Shown one piece after another: positions 17,968 to 27,074 of a stretch of 64,000 bases of DNA. The number at the start of each line of letters is the position of its first letter. The stretch's first letter is position 1. The stretch spans positions 248,001 through 312,000 of the forward strand of contig JADJOF010000001.1 of assembly GCA_016713885.1 (NCBI GenBank). Direction: 5' to 3'. This DNA comes from Bdellovibrionales bacterium. GTDB taxonomy: Bacteria > Bdellovibrionota > Bdellovibrionia > Bdellovibrionales > JAMPXM01. The translations under genes and the position numbers were made by a program. The notes beneath the pieces were generated by a model. It saw nothing but the letters and a program-made list of their open reading frames with translations. It did no database searches and was not told where the DNA came from.

Positions 17968-18842
17968 ACAGCATCCTCGGCAACGAATACTTTGCCCTGT
18001 TGACCGTCGGCGGATCGGCCTTTTTTGTAAGCTATGTTTGGGCGGACCGACTCATCAACTGGCTACACCGCAAAAGCCTTGGCCAACGCGAGGAAGTGCT
18101 TCGCTATCTTGAACAGATGTTTGTGGAGACCGATCGCAACAAGGTCACCTGGATGATGCTCTCCTCAAGTTTCGGCTTAGGAGCATTGGTGTTCCTTGCA
18201 CTTTGGCCCAATTTGATACCTGGGCTTGTCGCAGGCAGTCTGATCACATTTGGAATGTGGAGCGTACCTAAGATGGTCGTCGAAATGATGTGGAATCGAC
18301 GCTGCAATCTTTTTGTCGATCAGATGGTCGACGGTATGACCATGATGGCCAACGGCGTGAAGGCCGGCCTCTCAGTGCAGCAATGTATGGAGCGAATCAA
18401 AGACAACCTACCCAATCCGATCAGCCAAGAATTTGGTTTGGTGCTTTCGCAAATTCGAGTTGGCCGCAGCCTTCAAGAATCGCTTACCGAGCTGGCTGTT
18501 CGCATTCCCCGCCAAGACGTTCAAATGTTCGTGACCGCCGTCAATATTCTGCAAGAAACCGGCGGAAACATGGCCGAGACTTTCCAGACTATTGTCTTTG
18601 TCGTACGCGAACGACAGAAGGTCGAAAAGAAGATCGAAGCCCTTACGGCCCAAGGTATGGCTCAAGGAACAATTATCATCATGGTGCCTTTCGTCCTGCT
18701 CATCATGTTCTGGGCCATGGACCCGAACTACATTTCACCACTGTTCACCACGACCCTGGGCGTGATCGCCCTACTAATCATGCTGGTCCTGCAAATTATA
18801 GGTGGAATCACCATGCGGAAAATCATTAAAATAAAAGTGTAG
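17964..18842 (+). CDS. tadB: TadB-like inner-membrane platform protein (T2SSF domain)
   Basis: A 292-residue protein with an N-terminal membrane helix, a second pair of hydrophobic segments (about 60-95), the cytoplasmic T2SSF helical domain (VDGMTMMANGVKAGLSV, RVGRSLQESLTELAVRI, NILQETGGNMAETFQTI) and two C-terminal TM helices. It is the membrane anchor on which the CpaF ATPase acts. Tad loci usually have a second platform gene, tadC, directly downstream. Here the next gene is unrelated, so tadC is elsewhere or absent. Confidence 0.88.
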   Translation: MNSILGNEYFALLTVGGSAFFVSYVWADRLINWLHRKSLGQREEVLRYLEQMFVETDRNKVTWMMLSSSFGLGALVFLALWPNLIPGLVAGSLITFGMWSVPKMVVEMMWNRRCNLFVDQMVDGMTMMANGVKAGLSVQQCMERIKDNLPNPISQEFGLVLSQIRVGRSLQESLTELAVRIPRQDVQMFVTAVNILQETGGNMAETFQTIVFVVRERQKVEKKIEALTAQGMAQGTIIIMVPFVLLIMFWAMDPNYISPLFTTTLGVIALLIMLVLQIIGGITMRKIIKIKV

Positions 18843-18858
18843 ATTTCGGAAAACACGG

Positions 18859-20450
18859 ATGTTTGGGGATTACTTCATGCGCTTCTTTAAACAACAGGGT
18901 CGCAAGCTCGCAGGCAATGGAATTGCCCTCGGCTGTGCTACAGCCTTAATGCTGACCCTGTCGCAACAAGCGGCCGCCACGGTCGACATGAAAAATGCAA
19001 ACTACACCGAGTCCTACATCGACGTTCAAGTCGCGGGCTCAGGCTATGCGCTGAAGGTGCAACGCATCTACAACAGTCGCACTGTTTTCTCTGGCATGTT
19101 TGGCTTCGGTTGGTGTTCTGAATTCGAAACCAGCGTCGAAAAGACGCCTGAAGGTTACCTCAAGCTTCAAGAGTGCGGAGCTGGACAAGAAATCACATAC
19201 AAACCAAAAAACGAGTCCGGCAACAGCGTTGAGAAGACCATCACCGCCGTCGTCGATTTCTACAAGAAAACCAATCCAAACGCCGGAGGCGAGTCACTCG
19301 ATACATTGCGAGAACAACTTCGCAACGACAGTTCTCTTCGCAATCGTTGGGCCAAACAAGCAGGATACACCGGATCCGAAGTGAAAAAAGGAACCGTATT
19401 TGCCTCCGATAATCTCGAAGTTGAAACCATTGAGTTTGATGGCACCCAGTACACCCGCAACCTTGTTGACGGCGCGGCTCAACGCTTCAATGCCGCCGGC
19501 AAGCTCACTGCCCTCTATGACAAAAACGGTAACTTCCTGAAGCTCAACTACACAGGCGATGCGATTAAAGAGATCGTCGACAACACCGGAAAGAAGCTGA
19601 CATTTAGTTTTTTCCCAACAAAGCGAGTTAAGGAAATATCGGCTCCCGGCGGACTCAAGGCCGAGTACAAGTACAATGGTGAAGACCTTTCTGAGGTCAA
19701 CAACATGTGGAAAAACACGTACAAGTATCAGTACGATGATAACCACAACGTCACCAAGATCACCTTCCCCGACAACACGTTCAAAGCACTGACCTACAAT
19801 CAGAAAAATGATTGGGTCACATCTTTTACCGATCGCGCTCTCACGGGAACGGCGTGCAAAGAGACCTACGATTACGGCTCGGACAAGACCAATCCCAAAG
19901 ACCACTTCTGGTCGACCGCAGTGAAAAAATGCGGCAACGAGATTAAGAACGAAGCCCGCTTTGAGTTCTGGCTAAAGACTCGCGCTGATGGAAAAAAGGT
20001 GCTCGCGCGCGTCCTCAATCGTTCGCTGTCAGATACTCTCGATATCACCTACCTAAAGTGTCGAAGGTGCAGACCGAGTTCTATGATGCAAAAGGCAAGG
20101 TCGCCAAGAAGCGGGAGACCAGCTTTAACTACGACGGCCGTGGCAACTTAATTGCCGCGCAAAACTCAGATGGTCAGTCCGTTAAGCTGACATATGATCA
20201 GCGCGGCCGCATTGCGACCATCATCGATCAGGCGAAAAAAGAAGTGCAGATTAAGTACGAAGAACGCTCTGGACGCCCCGCTGAGATCACCCGTCCAAAG
20301 GTCGGAACAATTGCTGTGACTTATAAAGCCAACGGTGAAATCAATAAAGTTGATAGTAACGATGGGCCCGCAGTCGCAACTCAAGTCGCCAGTACATTTA
20401 ATAACTTGCTCGACATCATTGCGCCGGCAACTTCTGAATTGAATATGTAA
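18859..20450 (+). pseudogene. Exported YD/RHS-repeat protein, frameshifted
   Basis: The protein has a signal peptide (hydrophobic to about QQAAA). An RHS-type N-terminal segment follows (YNSRTVFSGMFGFGWCSEFE), then a series of YD-like units (ALYDKNGNFLKLNYTGD, YKYQYDDNHNVTKITFPDN, NYDGRGNLIAAQNSDG). The first frame runs to 20151 but changes character at about 20050. Adding one A to the run in 'cctaaagtg' restores a continuous protein ending at 20450, about 530 residues. YD repeats form extracellular beta-shells; no toxin tip is present. It follows tadB by 17 bp, so it may be exported with or displayed near the pilus (inference). Confidence 0.75.
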
Positions 20451-20462
20451 GAAGGGATGATT

Positions 20463-20762
20463 ATGAAGTTTCTTATGCATTTAGCACTGACTCTGCTCCT
20501 CAGCTTCGGACTCGGCCTCAGCCAGCACGCACTTGGCGCCGCCAATCCAGACGATGAAACCCTTAAGCGCGACAACGCTCGTATCGAGAATAGCGACGCT
20601 TCCTCCATAAACGAAGGCACCCCTATCGCCGAGGGAATCGAGTGCCGCGAGTGTAAAAAGAACGCCAAGGGAGGGTTCCACAATGAAGGCCCTAAGATCG
20701 AACCAGCGGGCGAACGCCCCTCAAAGGCTGAACCCACCAAAGGCAATCGCGTAAACGACTAG
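20463..20762 (+). CDS. Small exported protein with CxxC motif
   Basis: A 99-residue protein: signal peptide (MKFLMHLALTLLLSFG, cleavage near LGA), then a short charged region with the pair ECRECKK and a Lys/Pro-rich tail. ATG 20463 lies 7 nt after AAGAAGGG, better than the ATG two codons upstream. It follows the YD-repeat gene by 12 bp and precedes a terminator, so it closes that transcript. Function unknown. Confidence 0.7.
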   Translation: MKFLMHLALTLLLSFGLGLSQHALGAANPDDETLKRDNARIENSDASSINEGTPIAEGIECRECKKNAKGGFHNEGPKIEPAGERPSKAEPTKGNRVND

Positions 20763-20790
20763 AACTGTCTCAATATGAGACGCCAAATCT

Positions 20791-20822
20791 AAAGGGACGA
20801 CCCGCAAGGGCGCCCCTTTTTC
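20791..20822 (+). terminator. Intrinsic terminator after the Tad/YD region
   Basis: A GC-rich imperfect stem (AAAGGGACGACCC / GGGCGCCCCTTT, loop GCAA) is followed by TTTTT. It ends the transcript of the YD-repeat and small exported genes. Just upstream, at 20767-20781, is GTCTCA-ATA-TGAGAC, a separate small palindrome. Confidence 0.75.
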
Positions 20823-21020
20823 CGTCTAAAGACGAGACACCCGTGTGCCCCTGTTCGACACCCCCGCACTGGCTTCTTGCCAAGCGCCCCCGCGGCCCTC
20901 TCGCTCATCCATAACATATTGAATTTACAGCTATTTTGTGTGGCACCATTTTGACCGGGTTGGAACGAATTTCGAATAGGTACATTGTACCGGGCGAAAC
21001 TGAAGCCCACAGGAGGTTCT

Positions 21021-21284
21021 ATGAAACGTCGTTCACTTATGCTGGCTCTGGTCGTATTGGCGATTGCTCAAACCACTTTTGCGGCCGTTGATATCAAACG
21101 CCAAGATCCAAACGACGTTCGCAATCCAGCCGGAATGGCCTACCACCAGGTCAAGAAAGCCGGCGCAGCCTGTCCCTTTGCCGACAAGAGCGGTCGCGAG
21201 CAGGTTCAAAAAGTTGCAGTCAGTGATTCTTCCACAAGCCGCTCAAAGGCGCTTCCGACTTCAGGCAATCGTCATCGACAGTAG
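21021..21284 (+). CDS. Small exported protein
   Basis: An 87-residue protein with a clear signal peptide (MKRRSLMLALVVLAIAQTTFA) and a basic mature part with a single Cys (GAACPFADKSGR). The ribosome binding site AGGAGG lies 5 nt before ATG 21021, fixing the start. Separated from the Tad region by a terminator, it is probably transcribed alone from the 20,830-21,010 interval. Function unknown. Confidence 0.65.
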   Translation: MKRRSLMLALVVLAIAQTTFAAVDIKRQDPNDVRNPAGMAYHQVKKAGAACPFADKSGREQVQKVAVSDSSTSRSKALPTSGNRHRQ

Positions 21285-21315
21285 TATCTTCCCCCCGTCG
21301 TCAGCACTCTCGCGA

Positions 21316-21588
21316 TCAATCCAGATCGTGCGCCGTTTCGCGAGACGCTTTTTTGCTGGAACTCCGTCTCGAGTTGCCGGAGATCATCCCATCCACCGCT
21401 CGCCATGCGTCTTTCGAAAGACGAATCGCGCCTTGAGCCATCCCGTTCAATGTCTGTGACGCTGAGCTCTCATAGATCAGCTTTTCTGATCGCGACTCCA
21501 GGGTCTCTCCCGCAACCTTCAGCTGCAGAGCAAACAAGAGTACGAGTGAGAACATCATCGTTTTAACTGTAAAGAAGAATCCTTCCAT
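21316..21588 (-). CDS. Small exported protein
   Basis: A 90-residue protein with a hydrophobic N-terminal signal (MMFSLVLLFALQLKVAG) and a polar, Ser/Lys-rich mature part; not recognised. A GGAGAGG ribosome binding site precedes ATG 21588. It lies just downstream of the response-regulator gene on the same strand (33 bp gap), so the two may be co-transcribed. Confidence is moderate because the protein is short. Confidence 0.55.
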   Translation of the reverse strand: MEGFFFTVKTMMFSLVLLFALQLKVAGETLESRSEKLIYESSASQTLNGMAQGAIRLSKDAWRAVDGMISGNSRRSSSKKASRETAHDLD

Positions 21589-21621
21589 GGCCTCTCCGCT
21601 TTTCTGTTTTCAAATTCTTTT

Positions 21622-22023
21622 TTAGCCAACTGACTCGCGCCGGTGACCCGACCGACCAGATTCAACCGCGACCGCTTGTTCAATAGCCGCGATGAGATCT
21701 GACGGTTTAAATGGCTTAACCACGTAGCTGCAACAGCCGGCGTCCAACGCCTTCATGACCATCGCCTCATGATCATTGGTCGAAAAGGCGACGATTCGCA
21801 CATGCGGAAAATCCGCCAGAATCATCCTCGCAGCATCGATGCCACTTCTTTTCGGCAGCACGATATCCATTAAGACCACGTCGGGCATCAGCTCACGACA
21901 CTTCTCAACAGCCTCAACGCCGTCCTCAGCCTCTCCCACAACTTCAATCTTTGGTGATGAAACCGTGTGCCGCACAATCTCTCGAATAAATGGCGCATCG
22001 TCCACAACGAGCAGTCGAATCAT
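21622..22023 (-). CDS. Single-domain response regulator (CheY-like)
   Basis: A 133-residue receiver domain without output domain. The acidic pocket is Asp8-Asp9 (LLVVDDAP), the phosphorylation site is Asp53 (VVLMDIVLPKRSG), Ser/Thr is in AFSTND, and Lys103 is in YVVKPFKPSDL. It would carry a phosphate signal to a protein target. No kinase is adjacent. The upstream neighbour is an outer-membrane protein gene 36 bp away on the same strand. Confidence 0.92.
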   Translation of the reverse strand: MIRLLVVDDAPFIREIVRHTVSSPKIEVVGEAEDGVEAVEKCRELMPDVVLMDIVLPKRSGIDAARMILADFPHVRIVAFSTNDHEAMVMKALDAGCCSYVVKPFKPSDLIAAIEQAVAVESGRSGHRRESVG

Positions 22024-22059
22024 TTCTTTATTATAGCGAGATCGACCGCGAAGGTCCGA

Positions 22060-23181
22060 TCAATTGGACCAGTGATATCCAAACTGGATAAGAGTCGTGC
22101 CGACTGTTACGCCAACCCCAGTCGGGGCCTGGCCCGAGGTCGGATCCACACGTGTTGCCGCGCCCGTAAAAAGATTGCGCTCAACAGAATGCTGAAGACG
22201 TACAAAGAGCTGGTGGCGATCGTCAAAGAGCCAGCGCCGCTCCACTGCTATGCCAGCGGCGTACGACTCAACCCCAGAGCCAGATTGAAATGTCGATGCG
22301 GCGGCAGACTCTTCGTGGCTGAGCTTCGGAGCAAGAGAAACCGCACCAGCCCAGTCGCCGAAATCGCCCTCAACGCGCAGACGGAAACCCGAAGATTTCG
22401 TCTTTAGCCGGCGCTGCGCATCTGACGAAACCGCAAATTGCGACTCAACGGCCTCAACAGCAAAAACCAAACTGCTCCTATCAAAGTGTTCGCGAATCAG
22501 TGCGCCCCAGACTAAATCTGTCCGACCGACAGCGACCTCGGAAGTACCATCAGACACCTGTCCCGCGAGACTCGAAAAGTAGGAAGCGCCAACTCCGAAC
22601 TGCTCACTCAACCAAACCCGCGCCTCAGCTGCATACGCCGGTCCCGACATACCGTAGTTTCGGAACGAGTAGTTCGAGGCCGACGACTCAGAGTAGTAGG
22701 CTGTCGCGATCGACAGCCTCAACAACGATCCAAGAGCACTCGTCGACTCGGCATCAGCCGCCGGCTCAGGCGACGAAACGCCCGCCGCAGGCTCTGTCGC
22801 GACCGTCTCCGCTGGCTTTCCTTCTCGCAATACGACTGTTCCACTGCTGTTGGGATGAACAACCACTGGCGGCAACGTCGCCGCGGAGGTCGCGCCTTGC
22901 GAATTCGTACTCATCGACTCCACTCGACGCTGCGGCTGCTGCGTGGGTACCGTCGACAGACCCGACTTAGGTCGAACCGTGTAACGACCCGACTCGACGG
23001 CCTGTTCGCGCTGCGAACGATCAGAAGGTCGAGTTGTCGTCGGAGAGCTCAACAACAAAGCCGAACTCGGGTCAATCGCCTCTTGAGCAACGGCCGACGC
23101 CGTTCCAGCGAGTAGCCCCAGGGCCACCACGCCAAATCCGAAGCGCTGGAAGATCGTCGATCGAACTGAAGAATTTCTCAC
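22060..23181 (-). CDS. Exported protein with Ser/Thr/Pro-rich region and C-terminal beta-barrel-like domain
   Basis: A 373-residue protein with a signal peptide (cleavage near ASAVAQ), a low-complexity Ser/Thr/Pro region to about residue 150, then alternating amphipathic strands (LRLSIATAYYSES, EARVWLSEQFGVGASYF, FVRLQHSVERNLF), ending in FGYHWSN. The pattern suggests an outer-membrane beta barrel of about ten strands, although the last residue is not Phe. The GTG start at 23181 has AAGAAG upstream. It is divergent from the next outer-membrane protein gene. Not recognised beyond fold type. Confidence 0.65.
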   Translation of the reverse strand: MRNSSVRSTIFQRFGFGVVALGLLAGTASAVAQEAIDPSSALLLSSPTTTRPSDRSQREQAVESGRYTVRPKSGLSTVPTQQPQRRVESMSTNSQGATSAATLPPVVVHPNSSGTVVLREGKPAETVATEPAAGVSSPEPAADAESTSALGSLLRLSIATAYYSESSASNYSFRNYGMSGPAYAAEARVWLSEQFGVGASYFSSLAGQVSDGTSEVAVGRTDLVWGALIREHFDRSSLVFAVEAVESQFAVSSDAQRRLKTKSSGFRLRVEGDFGDWAGAVSLAPKLSHEESAAASTFQSGSGVESYAAGIAVERRWLFDDRHQLFVRLQHSVERNLFTGAATRVDPTSGQAPTGVGVTVGTTLIQFGYHWSN

Positions 23182-23248
23182 GACTTCTTATCGGTTGTGC
23201 AAAGGGACGCTTGAGCCCAGGACAGTTTGAAGTGACACTGATAACGTG

Positions 23249-24904
23249 ATGAGAATGAATGGTTTTCGCTGGACGTCCGTCGTAATTCACAGAATCGGCC
23301 TGAGCGGCCTCGTCGCGACGACTGTTGCCGCTGCTTTCTTGGTTGCGACCACTGGCCACGCCGCAGATGCTCCACCAAAACAATCACAAGCGGCCCTCTA
23401 CACCAGCGAAATTGACCAGCGACTGACGATTCGAAAGATCGCTGTTCTACCTGGAACAGATAATACCGACGGAATTTATGCCCGGCCCGTTCAAGCTCAA
23501 CTCGTGACTCTCGTCCAAAGTTCGCATCGATGGGAGTACGTCGACAGTGGTTTTGCTTCGCTCAACGTGCACCCGCTTGAGCTTGAAGAAAATCCGACAA
23601 AACTAAAAGAACTCGTCAAAGACATCGATGCCGACGCATTTCTTGCGCCCATCATCACTCGCGGTCCCGGCGGTCTCGCTATTCGTCTCGATCTTTTTTT
23701 AAAGATCGACGGCAAACTCCTCGCTCAAGAAGTGTCAAAAGAGCAATCCCGTTTCGAGCTCAACGATGTGAAGGCAAAAACCGCCGTCATGTACAACGCG
23801 CTCCTGGGGAAAATTCCTTATGACGGACTTATCCTTAGCCGACAGGGCAATCGAGTAACTCTAAATCTTGGAAAAACCGATGGCATTCACGCCGAACAAG
23901 ACGTTTCGGTGATTCAAGTGATCTCAGAAAATCGCCATCCTAAATTCGGATTTCTCATCTCGACAGAAAAAGAGATCCTCGGCAAAGTTCGCGTCGCCAA
24001 AGTCGACGACACGCTTAGCTTCGGGATGATCACGGCCGAGAAAGAGCGTGGGGCCATTCAAAAGGGCGCCAAGATCGCAGGAGTAAGGCCGATCGAGTAC
24101 GGCGAGCAAGCTCTCTCCGGCGAAGACAGCGGCGATATTCGCAATCGCCCAGATGCGAAGACCGCATTCGGAGAGTCCGCTCAGGAGTGGGTTCCCATTC
24201 GACCACCGGCATTCGGTCAAGTCGGCATCAAGGCGGGACTTGGTTACTACGTCGGTTCAACAAATCTCACTGGGGTCGGTTCGCTAGAAGCCAAGGCCGA
24301 CTACTATCCCCTCCTCAATGTAAACGGCGAACTCTGGCTCAATCCACAGTGGACTGTGCTTGCCGACATGACCCAGGCGATTATGTCGACTTCGAATCCA
24401 CGCGGCGGCTCTTCGCCCGGCACACTCAATCACGCGATGAGCAAGTACTCGATGTCGCTCGGCTACAACTTCCTTATCCGCGACGATTTCTTTGGTCCAA
24501 AGTTCCAGCTCCGCACGGGCCTTTCCTTCTATCGAATGTTTGTCGACGACTCGACTCCGCAAGGCCTTACCACGGTCAACTACAACGGCTACCTCATAGG
24601 CCTGGGCCTTTACTTCCCGATTGCCGACGACAGTCCCTGGGCCATTGGTGGCGATCTTGGCCTCACTCTTTTCTCAAAACTCACCGAGTCTCCAGTGCAG
24701 TCCGGAGATTCGGCCAACAACACCATCAACGAATTTTCAATCTACCTTGAACGCAAAATCGGCGTGAATCTTCGCGCTCGTGGCGGTCTCGACTTCTCGC
24801 TCTACAGCTCAAGCCTGACCGGCGCCGGAACACGCGCAGAGCCCGCAACCACGATCTCTCAACGCTACGTCAACGCCGCCGCCGGCCTTGTCTATCAATT
24901 CTAA
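23249..24904 (+). CDS. Exported protein with C-terminal outer-membrane beta barrel
   Basis: A 551-residue protein with a signal peptide (to about TGHAA). A periplasmic domain of about 250 residues follows, with a 'TIRKIAVLPG' start like TolB/FlgT-type lipoprotein domains that measure ligand strength. A beta-barrel domain follows (GQVGIKAGLGYYVG, KYSMSLGYNFLIRDDF, ISQRYVNAAAGLVYQF) ending in aromatic Phe, the usual Bam recognition signal. The FlgT-like comparison is only suggestive. GTG 23246 precedes ATG 23249. A bidirectional terminator follows. Confidence 0.7.
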   Translation: MRMNGFRWTSVVIHRIGLSGLVATTVAAAFLVATTGHAADAPPKQSQAALYTSEIDQRLTIRKIAVLPGTDNTDGIYARPVQAQLVTLVQSSHRWEYVDSGFASLNVHPLELEENPTKLKELVKDIDADAFLAPIITRGPGGLAIRLDLFLKIDGKLLAQEVSKEQSRFELNDVKAKTAVMYNALLGKIPYDGLILSRQGNRVTLNLGKTDGIHAEQDVSVIQVISENRHPKFGFLISTEKEILGKVRVAKVDDTLSFGMITAEKERGAIQKGAKIAGVRPIEYGEQALSGEDSGDIRNRPDAKTAFGESAQEWVPIRPPAFGQVGIKAGLGYYVGSTNLTGVGSLEAKADYYPLLNVNGELWLNPQWTVLADMTQAIMSTSNPRGGSSPGTLNHAMSKYSMSLGYNFLIRDDFFGPKFQLRTGLSFYRMFVDDSTPQGLTTVNYNGYLIGLGLYFPIADDSPWAIGGDLGLTLFSKLTESPVQSGDSANNTINEFSIYLERKIGVNLRARGGLDFSLYSSSLTGAGTRAEPATTISQRYVNAAAGLVYQF

Positions 24905-24936
24905 AGGGCAATTCTAAAAGGCAGTTCTAGCAATAA

Positions 24937-24966
24937 AAAAGGCCCGCCACTTCTGGCGAGCCTTCT
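24937..24966. terminator. Bidirectional intrinsic terminator
   Basis: AAGGCCCGCCA - CTTC - TGGCGAGCCTT forms an 11-bp stem with one mismatch. A-run on the left and T-rich sequence on the right let it end both the outer-membrane protein gene (+) and the groESL operon (-). Confidence 0.85.
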
Positions 24967-24997
24967 CAGTAACTCACAAGTCTTACGACTTAGTAAA

Positions 24998-26582
24998 TTA
25001 CATCATGTCCATTCCGCCCATGCCGCCACCCTGTGGCATCTTGGGCTCGTCTTTTTTCGGAGCTTCAGCAATCATCGCCTCTGTTGTGAGCATGAGCGAC
25101 GATACCGATGCTGCGTTCTCAAGAGCGCAACGAACAACTTTAACTGGATCGATAACACCAGACTTCAAAAGATCTTCGTAAACTTCGCTGTAAGCGTTGA
25201 ATCCGAAACCAGCAGACTTGTTGCCACGAACTTTTTCGAGAACAACGGCGCCGTCAAGACCTGCGTTTGCAGCGATCTGACGAAGAGGCTCTTCGCAAGC
25301 ACGCTTAATGATCTGCGCGCCCCAACGCTCATGCTCGTCGAATTTTTCAACGATAATGGCTTCAGCCGCACGAACAAGCGCTGTTCCGCCGCCAGCAACG
25401 ATGCCTTCTTCAACAGCCGCGCGAGTCGCATTCAATGCGTCCTCAACACGAGCTTTCTTCTCTTTCATCTCAACTTCAGAAGGCGCTCCGACGTGAATAA
25501 CCGCAACACCGCCTGCGAGTTTCGCGAGACGCTCTTTGAGTTTTTCTTTGTCATAGTCGCTTGTTGTCTCTTCAACCTGTGCTTTGATCTGAGCAACACG
25601 AGCCGTGATGTCGGCTTTTTTGCCGGCGCCATCGATAATTGTTGTGTTGTCTTTATCAATTACAACACGCTTCGCAACGCCGAGGTCGGCGAGAGTCGCC
25701 TGCTCGAGTTTGCGGCCCATGTCTTCTGAAATCACAGTTCCGCCAGAGAGGATCGCGATATCTTCGAGCATCGACTTACGGCGGTCGCCAAAGCCAGGAG
25801 CTTTTACGGTACAAACCTGCAGCGTTCCGCGGATTTTGTTCACCACGAGAGTCGCAAGCGCTTCGCCTTCAACTTAAAACTGTGATCATGTCTTTCATGT
25901 TCGAGATTTTCTTGTCGAAAATCAGGATGTACGCGTTCTCAAGAACCGCTTCCATACGCTCCGCATTCGTTACGAAGTACGGAGAGAGATAACCGCGATC
26001 AAACTGCATACCTTCAACAACGTCGAGCTCAGTCATTGCTGTCTTCGACTCTTCAACAGTGATGACGCCTTCACGACCTACTTTTGACATCGCTTCAGCA
26101 AGCATTTTGCCGATCTCGGGATCGTTGTTTGCCGAGATCGAACCAACCTGAGAAATCTCAGTGTCGCCCTTAACTGGCTTCGAAAGCTTTTTGAGCTCGT
26201 CGCGAACGATTGCAACAGCTTTGTCGATGCCGCGTTTAACTTGCGTTGGGTTGTGTCCAGCCGTCACGATCTTCACGCCTTCGCGGAAAATTGCCTGAGC
26301 AAGAACTGTCGCCGTTGTAGTTCCGTCACCAGCTTCATCGTTGGTTTTAGAAGCAACTTCTTTAACCATTTGCGCGCCCATGTTTTCAAATTTGTTTTCT
26401 AGATCGATTTCTTTAGCCACCGTCACACCGTCTTTAGTGATCAAAGGTGCGCCGAAAGATTTTTCGATAACAACGTTGCGACCTTTTGGTCCAAGAGTAA
26501 CGCGTACTGCGCTTGCGAGAATATTCACGCCGCGAAGAATCGACGAACGCGCGTCCTCATTAAAACGAAGTTCTTTTGCCAT
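24998..26582 (-). pseudogene. groEL: 60-kDa chaperonin GroEL, interrupted by a short deletion
   Basis: GroEL forms the double-ring folding chamber and is normally essential. The N-terminal frame (26582-25869) has the ATP-binding region GPKGRNVVIEKSFGAP and DGTTTATVLAQ and is standard up to NMKDMITVL. The C-terminal frame (25846-24998) resumes at VEGEALATLVVNKIRG and ends in the usual GGMGGMDMM tail. Between them about 16 residues of the conserved 'pLLIIAED' strand are missing, equivalent to a 47-bp deletion that also shifts the frame near 25,850-25,865. Misassembly or a second intact groEL elsewhere are the likely explanations. It is co-transcribed with groES. Confidence 0.88.
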
Positions 26583-26629
26583 TTGTATTCCCCTTTACTT
26601 TATTAATTCAGATTTGATTTTTTAAAAAT

Positions 26630-26932
26630 TCAGTTGAAGACGCCGAGAATGTCTTCTTCGCGCATCATCAGATACTCAGCGCCATCGAGCTTCAGCTCGG
26701 TGCCCGAATACTTGCTGAAGAGAACCTTGTCGCCGATCTTAACTTCAAGCGGCAGGATTTTGCCGTCTTCAGTAACGCGGCCTTTACCAGTCGCAACGAT
26801 TTCACCGCGCTGGGGTTTCTCTTTTGCTGAATCGTGGATGATGATCCCGCCAGCTGTTTTTTCTTCTTCCGCCATACGACGAACAAGAATGCGATCGTGA
26901 AGTGGACGAACGTTCAGGTCAGCACGTGCCAT
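26630..26932 (-). CDS. groES: 10-kDa chaperonin GroES
   Basis: A 100-residue co-chaperonin with conserved start VRPLHDRILVRR, the mobile loop around EEKTAGGIIIHDSAKEKP, and the core GKGRVTEDGKILPLEVK ... KVLFSKYSGTE. It caps GroEL. It lies 47 bp upstream of groEL in the usual operon order. No CIRCE element (TTAGCACTC-N9-GAGTGCTAA) is present upstream, so HrcA control is not supported. Confidence 0.97.
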   Translation of the reverse strand: MARADLNVRPLHDRILVRRMAEEEKTAGGIIIHDSAKEKPQRGEIVATGKGRVTEDGKILPLEVKIGDKVLFSKYSGTELKLDGAEYLMMREEDILGVFN

Positions 26933-27001
26933 AACGTCAAGCTCCCTTGGTCTATTAGGTTAAAAAGCATGTGACGTAGCAATTTCGCTAGTGCGAATGG
27001 C

Positions 27002-27029
27002 AATATGGACGGCCCTCAGCAGGAGTCAA
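27002..27029 (-). promoter_or_regulatory. Candidate groES promoter
   Basis: On the minus strand TTGACT and CATATT are 16 bp apart, about 70 bp before the groES start. The -35 is preceded by C (CTTGAC) and the -10 by TC, so it could also be read as a weak heat-shock sigma-32 type site. No inverted repeat for HrcA is seen. Assigned by eye only. Confidence 0.35.
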
Positions 27030-27074
27030 GGCGGCGCCGTCAGAATTTTCCGAATCGACCGATAGCTCGGTGCG

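Noticed and set aside
26933..27060. CIRCE/HrcA operator upstream of groES
   Set aside because: No TTAGCACTC-N9-GAGTGCTAA inverted repeat in either orientation.
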